A DNA stretch of 64,000 bases from the NCBI GenBank assembly GCA_963974475.1, contig CAXBCR010000019.1, positions 1-64,000 on the forward strand. The letters run 5' to 3'. Each line of letters begins with the position of its first letter. The stretch's first letter is position 1. The DNA is from CAJXZP01 sp963974475. GTDB taxonomy: Bacteria; Bacteroidota; Bacteroidia; Flavobacteriales_G; Salibacteraceae. Under the pieces are notes generated by a model. The model made no database searches, was not told the origin of the DNA, and saw nothing but the letters and a program-made list of their open reading frames with translations. The translations under genes were made by a program, and so were the position numbers. Shown here piece by piece: positions 29,154 through 37,742 of the stretch.

Positions 29154-30170
29154 ATGCAAATACAAAAAAACATTTCTCTGCAACCGTTCAATACCTTTGG
29201 TATAGATGTGAAAACAAGGCTTTTTACACAATGGAATTCATCGAATGATGTCGTAGAATATGCGCGGTCAAAAGAGCTAGCTTCTGTTCCTCGGTTAATT
29301 TTGGGCGGGGGTAGCAATATGCTGTTAACGCAAGATTTTGATGGAATAGCCATAAAGAACGCTATTTTAGGAAGAGAAATTGTATCCGAATCGGATGAAA
29401 ACGTAACCGTGAAAATAGGCGGGGGAGAGGTTTGGCATGAAATAGTGCTTTGGACCATTTCTCAAGGATGGAATGGCATGGAAAACATGTCGTTGATTCC
29501 GGGAAGCATGGGTGCTGCACCCATTCAAAATATTGGTGCGTATGGTAAAGAATTGAAAGATATTTTTGTTGAACTGGAAGCCATTCACTTATCCACTGGA
29601 GAGAAAAAAACGTTTTCTTTAGAAGAATGTGAATTTGGATACCGCAATAGTGTTTTTAAAAACAGTTACAAAGGGCAGTATGTCATTGTTTCGGTTACCA
29701 TTCAATTAAGTAAAATAGAAGCGTTCAATACTACCTACGGAGCTATTTCATCCGAATTGGAATTGGCGGGCGTCACCCAATTATCTGCAAAAGCTATTTC
29801 GGATGCGGTGATTACTATTCGTAGAAGTAAACTGCCTGACCCTAAGGTATTAGGTAATTCTGGAAGTTTCTTTAAAAATCCACTTATCTCAGAATCGCAA
29901 TACGAAGAAGCGGTATATGAACGCCCAGGATTACCCGGATACCCAGACGGAAAAGGATGGGTGAAAGTTCCTGCAGGTTGGTTAATAGACCAAGCCGGAT
30001 GGAAAGGGAAACGCGTAGGCAACTGTGGCGTACATACCAAACAAGCGCTAGTCTTGGTAAATTACGGAGGCGCAACCGGAGACGAAATCTTCCAATTATC
30101 GGAAGATATAATAGCAGATGTAATTCAAAAATTTGGGATTGAACTGGAGCGTGAAGTGAATGTGTTTTAA
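29154..30170 (+). CDS. murB: UDP-N-acetylenolpyruvoylglucosamine reductase
   Basis: 338 residues, similar in length to E. coli type I MurB. FAD-domain motifs LILGGGSNMLLTQDFDG, LIPGSMGAAPIQNIGAYG and GYRNSVFK are present, as is NSGSFFKNP with the catalytic Ser. The C-terminal part AGWLIDQAGWKGKRVG ends as usual. It uses NADPH and FAD to make UDP-MurNAc, the second committed step of peptidoglycan synthesis. Its last 158 bp (30013-30170) recur at 31776-31933 and 34548-34705, and the last 80 or so bp recur at 32867-32948. Confidence 0.97.
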   Translation: MQIQKNISLQPFNTFGIDVKTRLFTQWNSSNDVVEYARSKELASVPRLILGGGSNMLLTQDFDGIAIKNAILGREIVSESDENVTVKIGGGEVWHEIVLWTISQGWNGMENMSLIPGSMGAAPIQNIGAYGKELKDIFVELEAIHLSTGEKKTFSLEECEFGYRNSVFKNSYKGQYVIVSVTIQLSKIEAFNTTYGAISSELELAGVTQLSAKAISDAVITIRRSKLPDPKVLGNSGSFFKNPLISESQYEEAVYERPGLPGYPDGKGWVKVPAGWLIDQAGWKGKRVGNCGVHTKQALVLVNYGGATGDEIFQLSEDIIADVIQKFGIELEREVNVF

Positions 30171-30524
30171 GGCTTATTCTCTAACCAATTTAACGGTTTT
30201 CATCCCCCTATTAGTCTTAACCTGAAGTAAATATATACCCTTAGGATATTGACTTAAATCAATGGTAGTTTCAGTAGAGTATGTTACCCTATGTTGCGAT
30301 AATTCAACACCCGAAACGGAAAATATCCGAACCCTAGTTTGTGGGGATATAGGGTATGTAATAGTGACCATGCTAGCGCTTGGGTTTGGAAATACTTTTA
30401 GCTCTAACTCTGACCCATTGGTAGCAACTAGGTTGCTCACACTACTCACATACCCCGGAATAGAATCAAAATTCATGGTGTATTCATAGGTGTAGGAGTC
30501 ATCGTAAATTAAAAAAGTGGAATC
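30089..30524. repeat. Array left repeat block, copy A (murB end plus T9SS gene 3' end)
   Basis: Matches 32867-33302. The part inside murB has a few differences; 30175-30524 is identical by reading to 32953-33302 and encodes the last 116 or so residues of the minus-strand T9SS gene. Confidence 0.9.
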
Positions 30525-31535
30525 ACTGGTTTTTATGAATCTAAAATCTTGAGTAAGTTGAAAGTTTAGTAATTGGCGAAACACAAGCTTCAAATTATTA
30601 TCAAATAAAATCAAACTAGAAACTTTAGAATTTATATCCGTTTCATACTCAGTAACAACAAAATAACGCCCGATTTTAATTAAATCCGAATAACTAAATT
30701 TAGATCCAAGTGTTGTTGTGATTGTATCTATGTGTTTTCCTTCAATATCCATTTTACCAATGCCAATTCTATAATTTAGACCCTTGTTTTTGCCGAAAAT
30801 GAAATGAATTGAGTCTTGGTTTAGATGCCAAGCTCCATAGCCTAATTTTGGTGATGAAAGTATAATACGGAAAGTATCAGATAAATTAATATCTGAAATA
30901 ACCATGGATTGTTGGATAATTCCATTTGCCTCTCTTGTAAACCCACTTATAATGATGCTGTCATTGTAATATTTAACACATTCTGGTCCATTGAAATAGA
31001 CGAAATCTGTTAGCCTAAATAAGGAATCAATCAATGTTCCAGACGGATTAAAACGGTAATGAAAAATTCCGGACTTATTGGTACTTGGTATATAATGTCG
31101 GCCGTAAAGGTGAACCAAAGAATCCTTTTCAATAATGCCAGCTTGTTGCAGTGAAATCCCCTTGGCAAAACGTTTATCCACGAGAACATTACCATTAGAA
31201 TCCAGCATTACAAAAGCACTCTCTGGGGTGATGCAGCTTTCGTCATGGTAAAAAATGCCAGCCAATGAGCCATTTGATAGCAACGCTAAGTCTTTGAAAC
31301 GGCTGTTGTTGTGGAGGCAATTATTTGAACTCCCAATTCCGTATCCCCAAACTGCGGTATTGTCCAACTGGTATTTAGCAAGGGAACTTCTTGTGCCAAT
31401 ATACTTATCTCCGTTAGCAAATATCAACTCACCTACATGGGGAGCTCCATTTGTATGTGTAGTATCAAGATTAAAAACCTGACCTAAACTTAAGGATGGT
31501 AACCAGGCTAATACTAAAATAATTAATAACCGCAT
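30174..31535 (-). CDS. T9SS-sorted secreted beta-rich protein, paralogue A
   Basis: 453 residues. A signal peptide (about 1-18, ending SLG) is followed by a repetitive beta-rich body without a recognised catalytic motif, propeller-like, with recurring strands such as KYIGTRSSLAKYQLD. A T9SS sorting domain starting VFPNPSASMVTITY ends the protein. Residues 1 to about 128 and the last 116 or so are nearly identical to the paralogue at 32952-34307; the central 210 or so are different. The stop is 3 bp from the murB stop on the opposite strand. Function unknown. Confidence 0.85.
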   Translation of the reverse strand: MRLLIILVLAWLPSLSLGQVFNLDTTHTNGAPHVGELIFANGDKYIGTRSSLAKYQLDNTAVWGYGIGSSNNCLHNNSRFKDLALLSNGSLAGIFYHDESCITPESAFVMLDSNGNVLVDKRFAKGISLQQAGIIEKDSLVHLYGRHYIPSTNKSGIFHYRFNPSGTLIDSLFRLTDFVYFNGPECVKYYNDSIIISGFTREANGIIQQSMVISDINLSDTFRIILSSPKLGYGAWHLNQDSIHFIFGKNKGLNYRIGIGKMDIEGKHIDTITTTLGSKFSYSDLIKIGRYFVVTEYETDINSKVSSLILFDNNLKLVFRQLLNFQLTQDFRFIKTSDSTFLIYDDSYTYEYTMNFDSIPGYVSSVSNLVATNGSELELKVFPNPSASMVTITYPISPQTRVRIFSVSGVELSQHRVTYSTETTIDLSQYPKGIYLLQVKTNRGMKTVKLVRE

Positions 31536-31537
31536 AT

Positions 31538-31731
31538 CTACTTGATTTTAGAAATGGTTTTAACTTTAAATCCATTTGAAGTGGTAATTCTTAACTGATA
31601 TAAGCCAGTTCGTAAAGAGGAGATATTAATATTTAATCCATTTTTTTATATTAAAATCATACGACCTTGCATATCAAAAACCTCTATTTTGGTTATTCCT
31701 TCTCCTTCAATGATGAGGTTAGTATTGCGCT
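31538..31731 (-). pseudogene. Relic of a T9SS C-terminal sorting domain, copy A
   Basis: On the minus strand, ITKIEVFDMQGRMIL in one frame continues as SSLRTGLYQLRITT and SNGFKVKTISKIK in another, ending at a TAG at 31538. This is the hallmark of a sorting domain, but there is a frameshift and stop between the halves and no gene body upstream. It is the tail of a gene that was otherwise lost. Confidence 0.75.
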
Positions 31732-31775
31732 AAAGGTAAATTTTTATTTGGAAATAAAAAAGAGCAAGAATAGTT

Positions 31776-31933
31776 GCGTAGGCAACTGTGGCGTACATAC
31801 CAAACAAGCGCTAGTCTTGGTAAATTACGGTGGCGCAACCGGAGACGAAACCTTCCAATTATCGGAAGATATAATAGCAGATGTAATCCAAAAATTTGGG
31901 ATTGAATTGGAGCGTGAAGTGAATGTGTTTTAG
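31776..31933 (+). pseudogene. murB 3'-end fragment, copy A
   Basis: 158 bp matching 30013-30170 with four differences noticed. It encodes only the last 52 or so residues of MurB (from VGNCGVHTKQALVLVNYGG) and has no start of its own. Confidence 0.9.
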
Positions 31934-32006
31934 GGAGGAATAAGCTTTCTGTATGATAATCCCATTATTTGGTTATTCAAATGGGAGCTACATAATTTAT
32001 TTGGTT

Positions 32007-32444
32007 TTAAGCATGTTGTACTTTTTTGTTTCTCCTTAATGCCGCATTTTTGAAACGTGTATTTTTTTCTATTGTTAATGGATACGGCCTATTAAAAGCC
32101 TCTTGAGATACCTTAAAGTATTCGGCTAAAACTCGAATAGATTCTTTTGATAAACCTTTGTGGTAATTTAAAATTTTCGAAATAGTTCCTTTGGTGAGGT
32201 TTAAAATTTGGACCAAATCTTTTGACTTCAAATTATTTTCGTTCATGAGGGATGTTAATAATTCAATAGGGTTTAGGTCATTCAAAGAATTATTATCTAA
32301 ATCCCACTTTTCTATTAATAGCTTTAACAAATCAATTTCATCTTGGTGTGATTTATTTGAACCGAAAATTAACTGTTCAAGCTCGGAACAATAATTCGAA
32401 TATTGCTTTTTATTTTTTATTAATGTGTATTTTAAAGTATTCAT
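32007..32444 (-). CDS. HigA-like antitoxin, helix-turn-helix
   Basis: 145 residues. The C-terminal half (about 65-130) is an HTH_3/Xre-type domain, SKDLVQILNLTKGTISKILNYHKGLSKESI, as in HigA antitoxins. The N-terminal half (about 1-60) is acidic and helical and may bind the toxin. It follows the toxin gene after 10 bp on the same strand, the usual HigBA order. It should neutralise the toxin and repress the pair, with the palindrome at 32812-32832 as a likely operator. Confidence 0.85.
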   Translation of the reverse strand: MNTLKYTLIKNKKQYSNYCSELEQLIFGSNKSHQDEIDLLKLLIEKWDLDNNSLNDLNPIELLTSLMNENNLKSKDLVQILNLTKGTISKILNYHKGLSKESIRVLAEYFKVSQEAFNRPYPLTIEKNTRFKNAALRRNKKVQHA

Positions 32445-32454
32445 AGTTTTTTTA

Positions 32455-32787
32455 TTAAAAGCTACTTACGCTGTATTGACTGTTTTCCTTGCAGAGTTTT
32501 GAATATTCAGCATGCGTTCCAATCCATTTTATAAATAAATGAACATTTTGAACTCCAAAATGATAGGTGCATATTAATCTGTATTTGTTGCCGCCAATAT
32601 TAAAAACAACTCTTTCAGACCCATTTCCTATAAGGTCTGCGGTATTAAACGTACAAATGATATCCGCAGGTTTTTCCCAATTACTTCTTTTTATCAAAGC
32701 GTACCAGATATTAAATGACGGTTTACTGCGTGCATTCTTCCGTATATAATCTTCAAGAGTTTGCTTTTTAATTAGGTGTACATTCAT
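32455..32787 (-). CDS. HigB-family mRNA interferase toxin
   Basis: 110 residues from the ATG at 32787. An upstream ATG at 32820 would lie before the promoter's -7 element, so 32787 is preferred. NVHLIKKQTLEDYIRKN, W-E-K-P-A-D-I, FNIGGNKYRLIC and FIKWIGTHAEYSKL are characteristic of the HigB_toxin family, a RelE-fold ribosome-dependent mRNA interferase. First gene of the toxin-antitoxin operon, inserted between murB fragments. Confidence 0.85.
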   Translation of the reverse strand: MNVHLIKKQTLEDYIRKNARSKPSFNIWYALIKRSNWEKPADIICTFNTADLIGNGSERVVFNIGGNKYRLICTYHFGVQNVHLFIKWIGTHAEYSKLCKENSQYSVSSF

Positions 32788-32798
32788 AATTGGGAGTA

Positions 32799-32806
32799 CA
32801 AATATA
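32799..32806 (-). promoter_or_regulatory. -7 element (TATATTTG) of higBA
   Basis: The reverse complement of CAAATATA is a perfect TAnnTTTG, 12 nt before the ATG at 32787, giving an almost leaderless transcript. Confidence 0.65.
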
Positions 32807-32811
32807 GCATT

Positions 32812-32832
32812 AAGTTTCACATAAGGAAACTT
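32812..32832. promoter_or_regulatory. Candidate HigA operator palindrome
   Basis: AAGTTTC-N7-GAAACTT, a perfect 7-bp inverted repeat just upstream of the -7 element, where an autorepressor would block the polymerase. Confidence 0.55.
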
Positions 32833-32866
32833 TATGCGGTTTGAAAGTAAGTAGAAATAGTTTAGC

Positions 32867-32948
32867 CTTCCAATTATCGGAAGATATAATAGCAGATGTA
32901 ATCCAAATATTGGGGATTGAACTAGACCGTGAAGTGAATGTGTTTTAA
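32867..32948 (+). pseudogene. murB 3'-end fragment, short copy
   Basis: About 80 bp from CTTCCAATTATCGG to the stop codon, with more differences from murB than the other fragments. It sits at the right edge of the toxin-antitoxin insertion and joins directly to the second T9SS gene, as murB itself joins the first. Confidence 0.85.
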
Positions 32949-33302
32949 GCCTTATTCTCTAACCAATTTAACGGTTTTCATCCCCCTATTAGTCTTAACC
33001 TGAAGTAAATATATACCCTTAGGATATTGACTTAAATCAATGGTAGTTTCAGTAGAGTATGTTACCCTATGTTGCGATAATTCAACACCCGAAACGGAAA
33101 ATATCCGAACCCTAGTTTGTGGGGATATAGGGTATGTAATAGTGACCATGCTAGCGCTTGGGTTTGGAAATACTTTTAGCTCTAACTCTGACCCATTGGT
33201 AGCAACTAGGTTGCTCACACTACTCACATACCCCGGAATAGAATCAAAATTCATGGTGTATTCATAGGTGTAGGAGTCATCGTAAATTAAAAAAGTGGAA
33301 TC
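32867..33302. repeat. Array left repeat block, copy B
   Basis: Counterpart of 30089-30524. The 350 bp from 32953 onward are identical by reading. Confidence 0.9.
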
Positions 33303-34307
33303 TGAGGTTTTGATGAATTTAGATTGATTTACATTATGGTTTACCAATTGGCGGTGAATAATGGTCAGGTTTGAGTCATAAATTATTAAATTTTGATAGG
33401 AATGACCTGGGCTATGATTGTATTCTGTAACAACAAAATAATCCTTCATTTTTATTACATCCCCGTATTCTATGTAAGAGCCAAGAGTGGAAGTGTCTTG
33501 CAATAGGTTTTGGCCATTTATGTCTACAGTAGCAATACCTGAACGATAGCCGCTATAATTCCCTCTACCAAAAATATAAACGATAGAATTATCGTAAACT
33601 TTATAAGTAGTTATTCCATTTAATGTATCCCCTGAAATAATTCGAACCTTACCACTGATATCAAAATCTGTCATTGATATTGTTCTTATATATGTTCCTT
33701 GGTTTACATATTTTGAGTAAATGACTAATAAGCTATCTCCAAACCTTTTGATACCGCTGTTATACCCTTGATAAAAATCAGTTATCATTACCACAGTGTC
33801 TAATAAAGAGCCATTTAAACTATATTGAAAATGAGTTAAACCACCTTGTTCATAATTTCCTATAAAATGGTTTGCATAAACATGTACCACGGAATCTTTT
33901 TGAAGAACTCCTGCATTAAATAACGAAATCCCCTTGGCAAAACGTTTATCCACGAGAACATTACCATTAGAATCCAGCATTACAAAAGCACTCTCTGGGG
34001 TGATGCAGCTTTCGTCATGGTAAAAAATGCCAGCCAATGAGCCATTTGATAGCAACGCTAAGTCTTTGAAACGGCTGTTGTTGTGGAGGCAATTATTTGA
34101 ACTCCCAATTCCGTATCCCCAAACTGCGGTATTGTCCAACTGGTATTTAGCAAGGGAACTTCTTGTGCCAATATACTTATCTCCGTTAGCAAATATCAAC
34201 TCACCTACATGGGGAGCTCCATTTGTATGTGTAGTATCAAGATTAAAAACCTGACCTAAACTTAAGGATGGTAACCAGGCTAATACTAAAATAATTAATA
34301 ACCGCAT
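32952..34307 (-). CDS. T9SS-sorted secreted beta-rich protein, paralogue B
   Basis: 451 residues. The N-terminal 128 or so and C-terminal 116 or so residues match paralogue A at 30174-31535; the middle (about 129-335) has the same general pattern but low identity. Signal peptide, beta-rich body and T9SS sorting domain (VFPNPSASMVTITY) as in A. The identical ends with a different centre suggest gene conversion or cassette exchange of the centre. Function unknown. Confidence 0.85.
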   Translation of the reverse strand: MRLLIILVLAWLPSLSLGQVFNLDTTHTNGAPHVGELIFANGDKYIGTRSSLAKYQLDNTAVWGYGIGSSNNCLHNNSRFKDLALLSNGSLAGIFYHDESCITPESAFVMLDSNGNVLVDKRFAKGISLFNAGVLQKDSVVHVYANHFIGNYEQGGLTHFQYSLNGSLLDTVVMITDFYQGYNSGIKRFGDSLLVIYSKYVNQGTYIRTISMTDFDISGKVRIISGDTLNGITTYKVYDNSIVYIFGRGNYSGYRSGIATVDINGQNLLQDTSTLGSYIEYGDVIKMKDYFVVTEYNHSPGHSYQNLIIYDSNLTIIHRQLVNHNVNQSKFIKTSDSTFLIYDDSYTYEYTMNFDSIPGYVSSVSNLVATNGSELELKVFPNPSASMVTITYPISPQTRVRIFSVSGVELSQHRVTYSTETTIDLSQYPKGIYLLQVKTNRGMKTVKLVRE

Positions 34308-34309
34308 AT

Positions 34310-34503
34310 CTACTTGATTTTAGAAATGGTTTTAACTTTAAATCCATTTGAAGTGGTAATTCTTAACTGATATAAGCCAGTTCGTAAAGAGGAGATATTA
34401 ATATTTAATCCATTTTTTTATATTAAAATCATACGACCTTGCATATCAAAAACCTCTATTTTGGTTATTCCTTCTCCTTCAATGATGAGGTTAGTATTGC
34501 GCT
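34310..34503 (-). pseudogene. Relic of a T9SS C-terminal sorting domain, copy B
   Basis: Same relic as at 31538-31731, with the same frameshift, so it was already broken before the duplication. Confidence 0.75.
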
Positions 34504-34547
34504 AAAGGTAAATTTTTATTTGGAAATAAAAAAGAGCAAGAATAGTT

Positions 34548-34705
34548 GCGTAGGCAACTGTGGCGTACATACCAAACAAGCGCTAGTCTTGGTAAATTAC
34601 GGAGGCGCAACCGGAGACGAAATCTTCCAATTATCGGAAGATATAATAGCAGATGTAATTCAAAAATTTGGGATTGAACTGGAGCGTGAAGTGAATGTGT
34701 TTTAG
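34548..34705 (+). pseudogene. murB 3'-end fragment, copy B
   Basis: 158 bp identical by reading to the end of murB (30013-30170). No start codon of its own. It borders the copper-receptor gene. Confidence 0.9.
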
Positions 34706-34717
34706 AGAGGAATTAAT

Positions 34718-36781
34718 TTAAAAACTCATTTTAAGATTTAGAATAAAACTTCTACCTGGTCTTGGAATACTATTCCAATCTAAATGGTCCCAATAGTTAC
34801 TATCAAAAATATTGTTGGCCCGTATGGAAGCGGTACAACTTTGTTTCAATAGTTGAAAAGGTGCTTGGGCGAGAATATTTAAAATCCCGTAGGATGGAGT
34901 AGTGGTTTCACCCGCATTTTTTCGCGGATTGTTTTGCATGGCGGCTACGATGGCTTCTACTCTAAATTCAACAACTTTATAAGTGTAGCCTAATTTGGTA
35001 GTGTTTTGAAACGGAGGAATCATTTGTAATGGTGTTCCATTATTGTCGATTCCGTAGCTGAATTGTGCCGTGTTTTGAACTCGGATAGCATTAGAAACTT
35101 CGGTAGCAATATTTACCTCAAATCCAGAAATAGAAGCGTTTGGAATGTTTTCGTAAATTTTCACCCCATTCGAACCAATCGTCATTCCATCGTAAGTGGG
35201 GTCAATGTTGGCAAGAATATAGTCATGAAATTGGTAATGAAAAATTTTGGTTTCCACGGTTGTTTTGTTGGTTGAAAACGATGTGCCCAATGAGGTTTTA
35301 AGCGCCCGCTCTTTCAATAAATCAGGCATACCAATGTAGTCATACCCGTCCATGCTATTAAATAGGTAGTAGCCAAAACCTTCGGATACGGTGGGTTGTC
35401 TTTCGGCATATCCTAATTGTCCAAAAACTTTCCAGTTTTCACCCACCGAATGGGTGTAGGCAACATCCCCGTTTCCAAGCAAGTAGGATGAAGGAATCGT
35501 TCCATCCTTTCCTAAAACAGCGAGTTGTTTTATTCCAAATTCGCTAAAAACCTTACTGCTAACGTATTCTATTTTTCCGCTGTATTTAATGTTAGATTTT
35601 TCATTGATTTTAAAATCATCACTCACCAATACAGAACCCGAATAACGCTTCACATCAGGCCAAGTTATCATATACATTACTGGTTCTTCAGGACGCGTAG
35701 GGTCGTTAGGATACATTTTCATATCCGCAAAAGATTTGTTTTGATAGTAATCGGGGTTTATCATTAGGGTGTGTTGGTGCCCCACATAAAACTTAGCCTG
35801 GGCATACGCTCCGTAAGTATCGCTATAACCGGGCATATCCATGTGCATGGCTACCCATTCTCGCTTGGTATCATCCATAATATGGGTAATGTTGTTGCCG
35901 TATGCTTTTAAAAATACAGAACCGTTAGCAAGGTATTTTTTGTAACTCAAAGAGTAAATTCGTCCTCCGGCAAATGATACATCCATAGGTAATGCGGGGT
36001 AGCCCACATTGTAGGCATTGTCGTAAATTAATTGGGCTTTAAGTACTTGGGTATTGCTCATCATCCAACTTGCGGTTAGGGCAAAGTTGATTTTTTCAAA
36101 TTGAGTGTATTTTATTACTTTTCCGCCACCAGCGGTATAATTATCAAATTTTTGGTAATTAGCATTTAGGTTTACCGCCCAAGCGCTATCGCCATAATTC
36201 AGGTTCATATTGGCTAAACGTCCATTTCCATTGGTTTGGTAGCCCATTCCAGCAGATCCCGAAATGTGGCGTTTTTGTGAAAATTGAGGGCCTTTGGTTT
36301 GGAAATCAAATCCGCCACCCACGTTAGACCCTTGCGAACAATGGTTGCTATTCGAGGACATTGTAATTGATTCTAAGTTATTGGAAGAAACGTACGAACT
36401 CACCGGGTCCATTTTATCGGTACACGCACCAAAAATTTTCATGCCGTCAATGGTGATACTCAATTGACCTGAAGACATTCCTCTAAAAGTGGGTTCGGCT
36501 GCATAATTTCCTCTTCGTATTAGGCTTACCCCATCTAAACTAGCCACAATTTCATCGGTACGCTGGTCGGAAGTTGGGCTGAGTTGGGGCGTTTCATGCA
36601 GTATACTGTCGCCAATAATGGTGACTCCCTGTAAATCAATGGCACTTTTCAGTGAATCGTTTACAATTATTTTGGCTGTTTCTTGAGAGAAAGCGTAGGA
36701 ATGGAAAGCCATTCCTACGCTTAAAATAATCCCAAATTTTGATAAATTGCTCAATGTAATATTATTGAAAAGTAACGTCAA
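34718..36781 (-). CDS. TonB-dependent receptor, probable copper (OprC/NosA-like)
   Basis: 687 residues. A signal peptide (about 1-33, ending AFSQ) is followed by a plug domain (TDEIVASLDGVSLIRRGNYAAEPTFRGM) and a 22-strand-type barrel ending SFILNLKMSF. The plug carries GACTDKMDP, a CxxxM arrangement like that of the copper porin OprC/NosA. A later segment WVAMHMDMPGY is His/Met-rich, as in the OprC metal site though not identical in spacing. It should use TonB and the proton gradient to import copper or a Cu complex. It overlaps the Met-rich lipoprotein gene by 20 bp, which supports one operon. Copper as substrate is inferred. Confidence 0.85.
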   Translation of the reverse strand: MTLLFNNITLSNLSKFGIILSVGMAFHSYAFSQETAKIIVNDSLKSAIDLQGVTIIGDSILHETPQLSPTSDQRTDEIVASLDGVSLIRRGNYAAEPTFRGMSSGQLSITIDGMKIFGACTDKMDPVSSYVSSNNLESITMSSNSNHCSQGSNVGGGFDFQTKGPQFSQKRHISGSAGMGYQTNGNGRLANMNLNYGDSAWAVNLNANYQKFDNYTAGGGKVIKYTQFEKINFALTASWMMSNTQVLKAQLIYDNAYNVGYPALPMDVSFAGGRIYSLSYKKYLANGSVFLKAYGNNITHIMDDTKREWVAMHMDMPGYSDTYGAYAQAKFYVGHQHTLMINPDYYQNKSFADMKMYPNDPTRPEEPVMYMITWPDVKRYSGSVLVSDDFKINEKSNIKYSGKIEYVSSKVFSEFGIKQLAVLGKDGTIPSSYLLGNGDVAYTHSVGENWKVFGQLGYAERQPTVSEGFGYYLFNSMDGYDYIGMPDLLKERALKTSLGTSFSTNKTTVETKIFHYQFHDYILANIDPTYDGMTIGSNGVKIYENIPNASISGFEVNIATEVSNAIRVQNTAQFSYGIDNNGTPLQMIPPFQNTTKLGYTYKVVEFRVEAIVAAMQNNPRKNAGETTTPSYGILNILAQAPFQLLKQSCTASIRANNIFDSNYWDHLDWNSIPRPGRSFILNLKMSF

Positions 36782-37607
36782 AATACTGATTCAACTTGAT
36801 GTTGTCACCGTTTGCGGTTTTAAAATCTAAGTTGATTTTCCAGTATCCGGTCATGGTGAAGTTTACCACGCCTTGATATTTCCCGCCTCCCATCGAAACG
36901 GGGTTTACATTGTTGGGTGAACCGTGATTCATGCTTGGCATTTCTGGCTCCATGATTATGGTGTAGTTATCCACCGCAGGAAAACTCATCATCGATTCTT
37001 TTTTATAGATACCGAAAACAATATCGTTCAAACCAATGGCCGGATTTACGGGATCGATACGTGTTACAAATAGCTTGGCAGAATCAAAATCTGAGATGAA
37101 GGTAATCAATCGGGGCTCTGCTTTTTCCACTACCGTAATAGGTAGCGCAGCAATTCCTTCTTGATTATTAGCGTGGTTGTGCACCATAATATTAAATGTC
37201 CATGCTCCTGTGGCGGTAGTAGGCATAATAAAAACAGCCGCTCCAGTAAATGCATTAGTACCATCTTCCACGGTAATAGTTGGGTTTTCAACGGGGCAGG
37301 TGTGTTTCATCATTCCCATGTCCATCATAGGTTGAAAAGTAACGTGTGCATCTGTAAGTGGTGTATTATGATTGGCTGAATCAAACAAGGCCACATGTAA
37401 TCGGTTGTAGCCAACAAATAGCTCGTCTTCAGCGTATAATTTCACGATAGCACCAGCGCCTACTACTTCGGTTTCGCCAATATAAATTAGCTTTTCGAAA
37501 GGGTCGGTAGGCGTTGGGTCTGGTTCTGTGGTTGTTTTGGTGCAACTACTTAATGCAAAGGCACCTAAAGCGAATATAAATAATGAGATGTGTTTTAATT
37601 TTTTCAT
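36762..37607 (-). CDS. Met/His-rich lipoprotein, probable copper-binding partner
   Basis: 281 residues from the ATG at 37607; a TTG at 37625 is less likely. Lipobox LSSC (Cys near 22). Metal-ligand-rich stretches MMDMGMMKHTCP and MEPEMPSMNHGSP stand out. The tandem beta-sandwich domains (NRLHVALFDSANHNTPLTDAHVTF, GAWTFNIMVHNHAN) resemble FixH/YtkA-like domains. It is probably on the outer membrane or periplasmic face and hands copper to or from the receptor encoded next, whose start it overlaps by 20 bp. Confidence 0.75.
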   Translation of the reverse strand: MKKLKHISLFIFALGAFALSSCTKTTTEPDPTPTDPFEKLIYIGETEVVGAGAIVKLYAEDELFVGYNRLHVALFDSANHNTPLTDAHVTFQPMMDMGMMKHTCPVENPTITVEDGTNAFTGAAVFIMPTTATGAWTFNIMVHNHANNQEGIAALPITVVEKAEPRLITFISDFDSAKLFVTRIDPVNPAIGLNDIVFGIYKKESMMSFPAVDNYTIIMEPEMPSMNHGSPNNVNPVSMGGGKYQGVVNFTMTGYWKINLDFKTANGDNIKLNQYFDVTFQ

Positions 37608-37712
37608 AAAGATTGGTTTTGGCAAAAAGAGTAACCTCCGATTGCGAATATTTTAATAGGTAGATAATGGTAATTACCTATTCGACTTTGTGTCGGTAAA
37701 AATGAAGTGATA

Positions 37713-37742
37713 AAGGAGAAACCTATTTCTGGGTTTCCCCTT
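37713..37742 (-). terminator. Possible weak terminator hairpin
   Basis: AAGGAGAAACC pairs with GGGTTTCCCCTT with one mismatch around a short loop. The T tract after it on the minus strand is poor. The rest of 37608-37992 shows no gene. Confidence 0.4.

Larger units (their letters stand above)
31153..31933. repeat. Array right repeat block, copy A
   Basis: Corresponds to 33925-34705 at a constant offset of 2,772 bp with only four differences noticed, all in the murB-derived part. It contains the 5' part of the T9SS gene, its upstream region, a sorting-domain relic and the 158-bp murB end. Confidence 0.9.
33925..34705. repeat. Array right repeat block, copy B
   Basis: Counterpart of 31153-31933. 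Its murB-derived part is closer to murB itself than copy A is. Confidence 0.9.

Noticed and set aside
30262..30489. A 75-residue plus-strand frame inside the T9SS gene (same at 33040-33267)
   Set aside because: It is antisense to a conserved sorting domain and recurs only because that block is duplicated.
31667..31933. An 88-residue gene on the plus strand (also at 34439-34705)
   Set aside because: Its start lies in the sorting-domain relic on the other strand and its second half is the murB end in the murB frame. It is a chance fusion with no own promoter.
32788..32820. Upstream ATG at 32820 for the HigB toxin
   Set aside because: It would place the start before the -7 element at 32799-32806.
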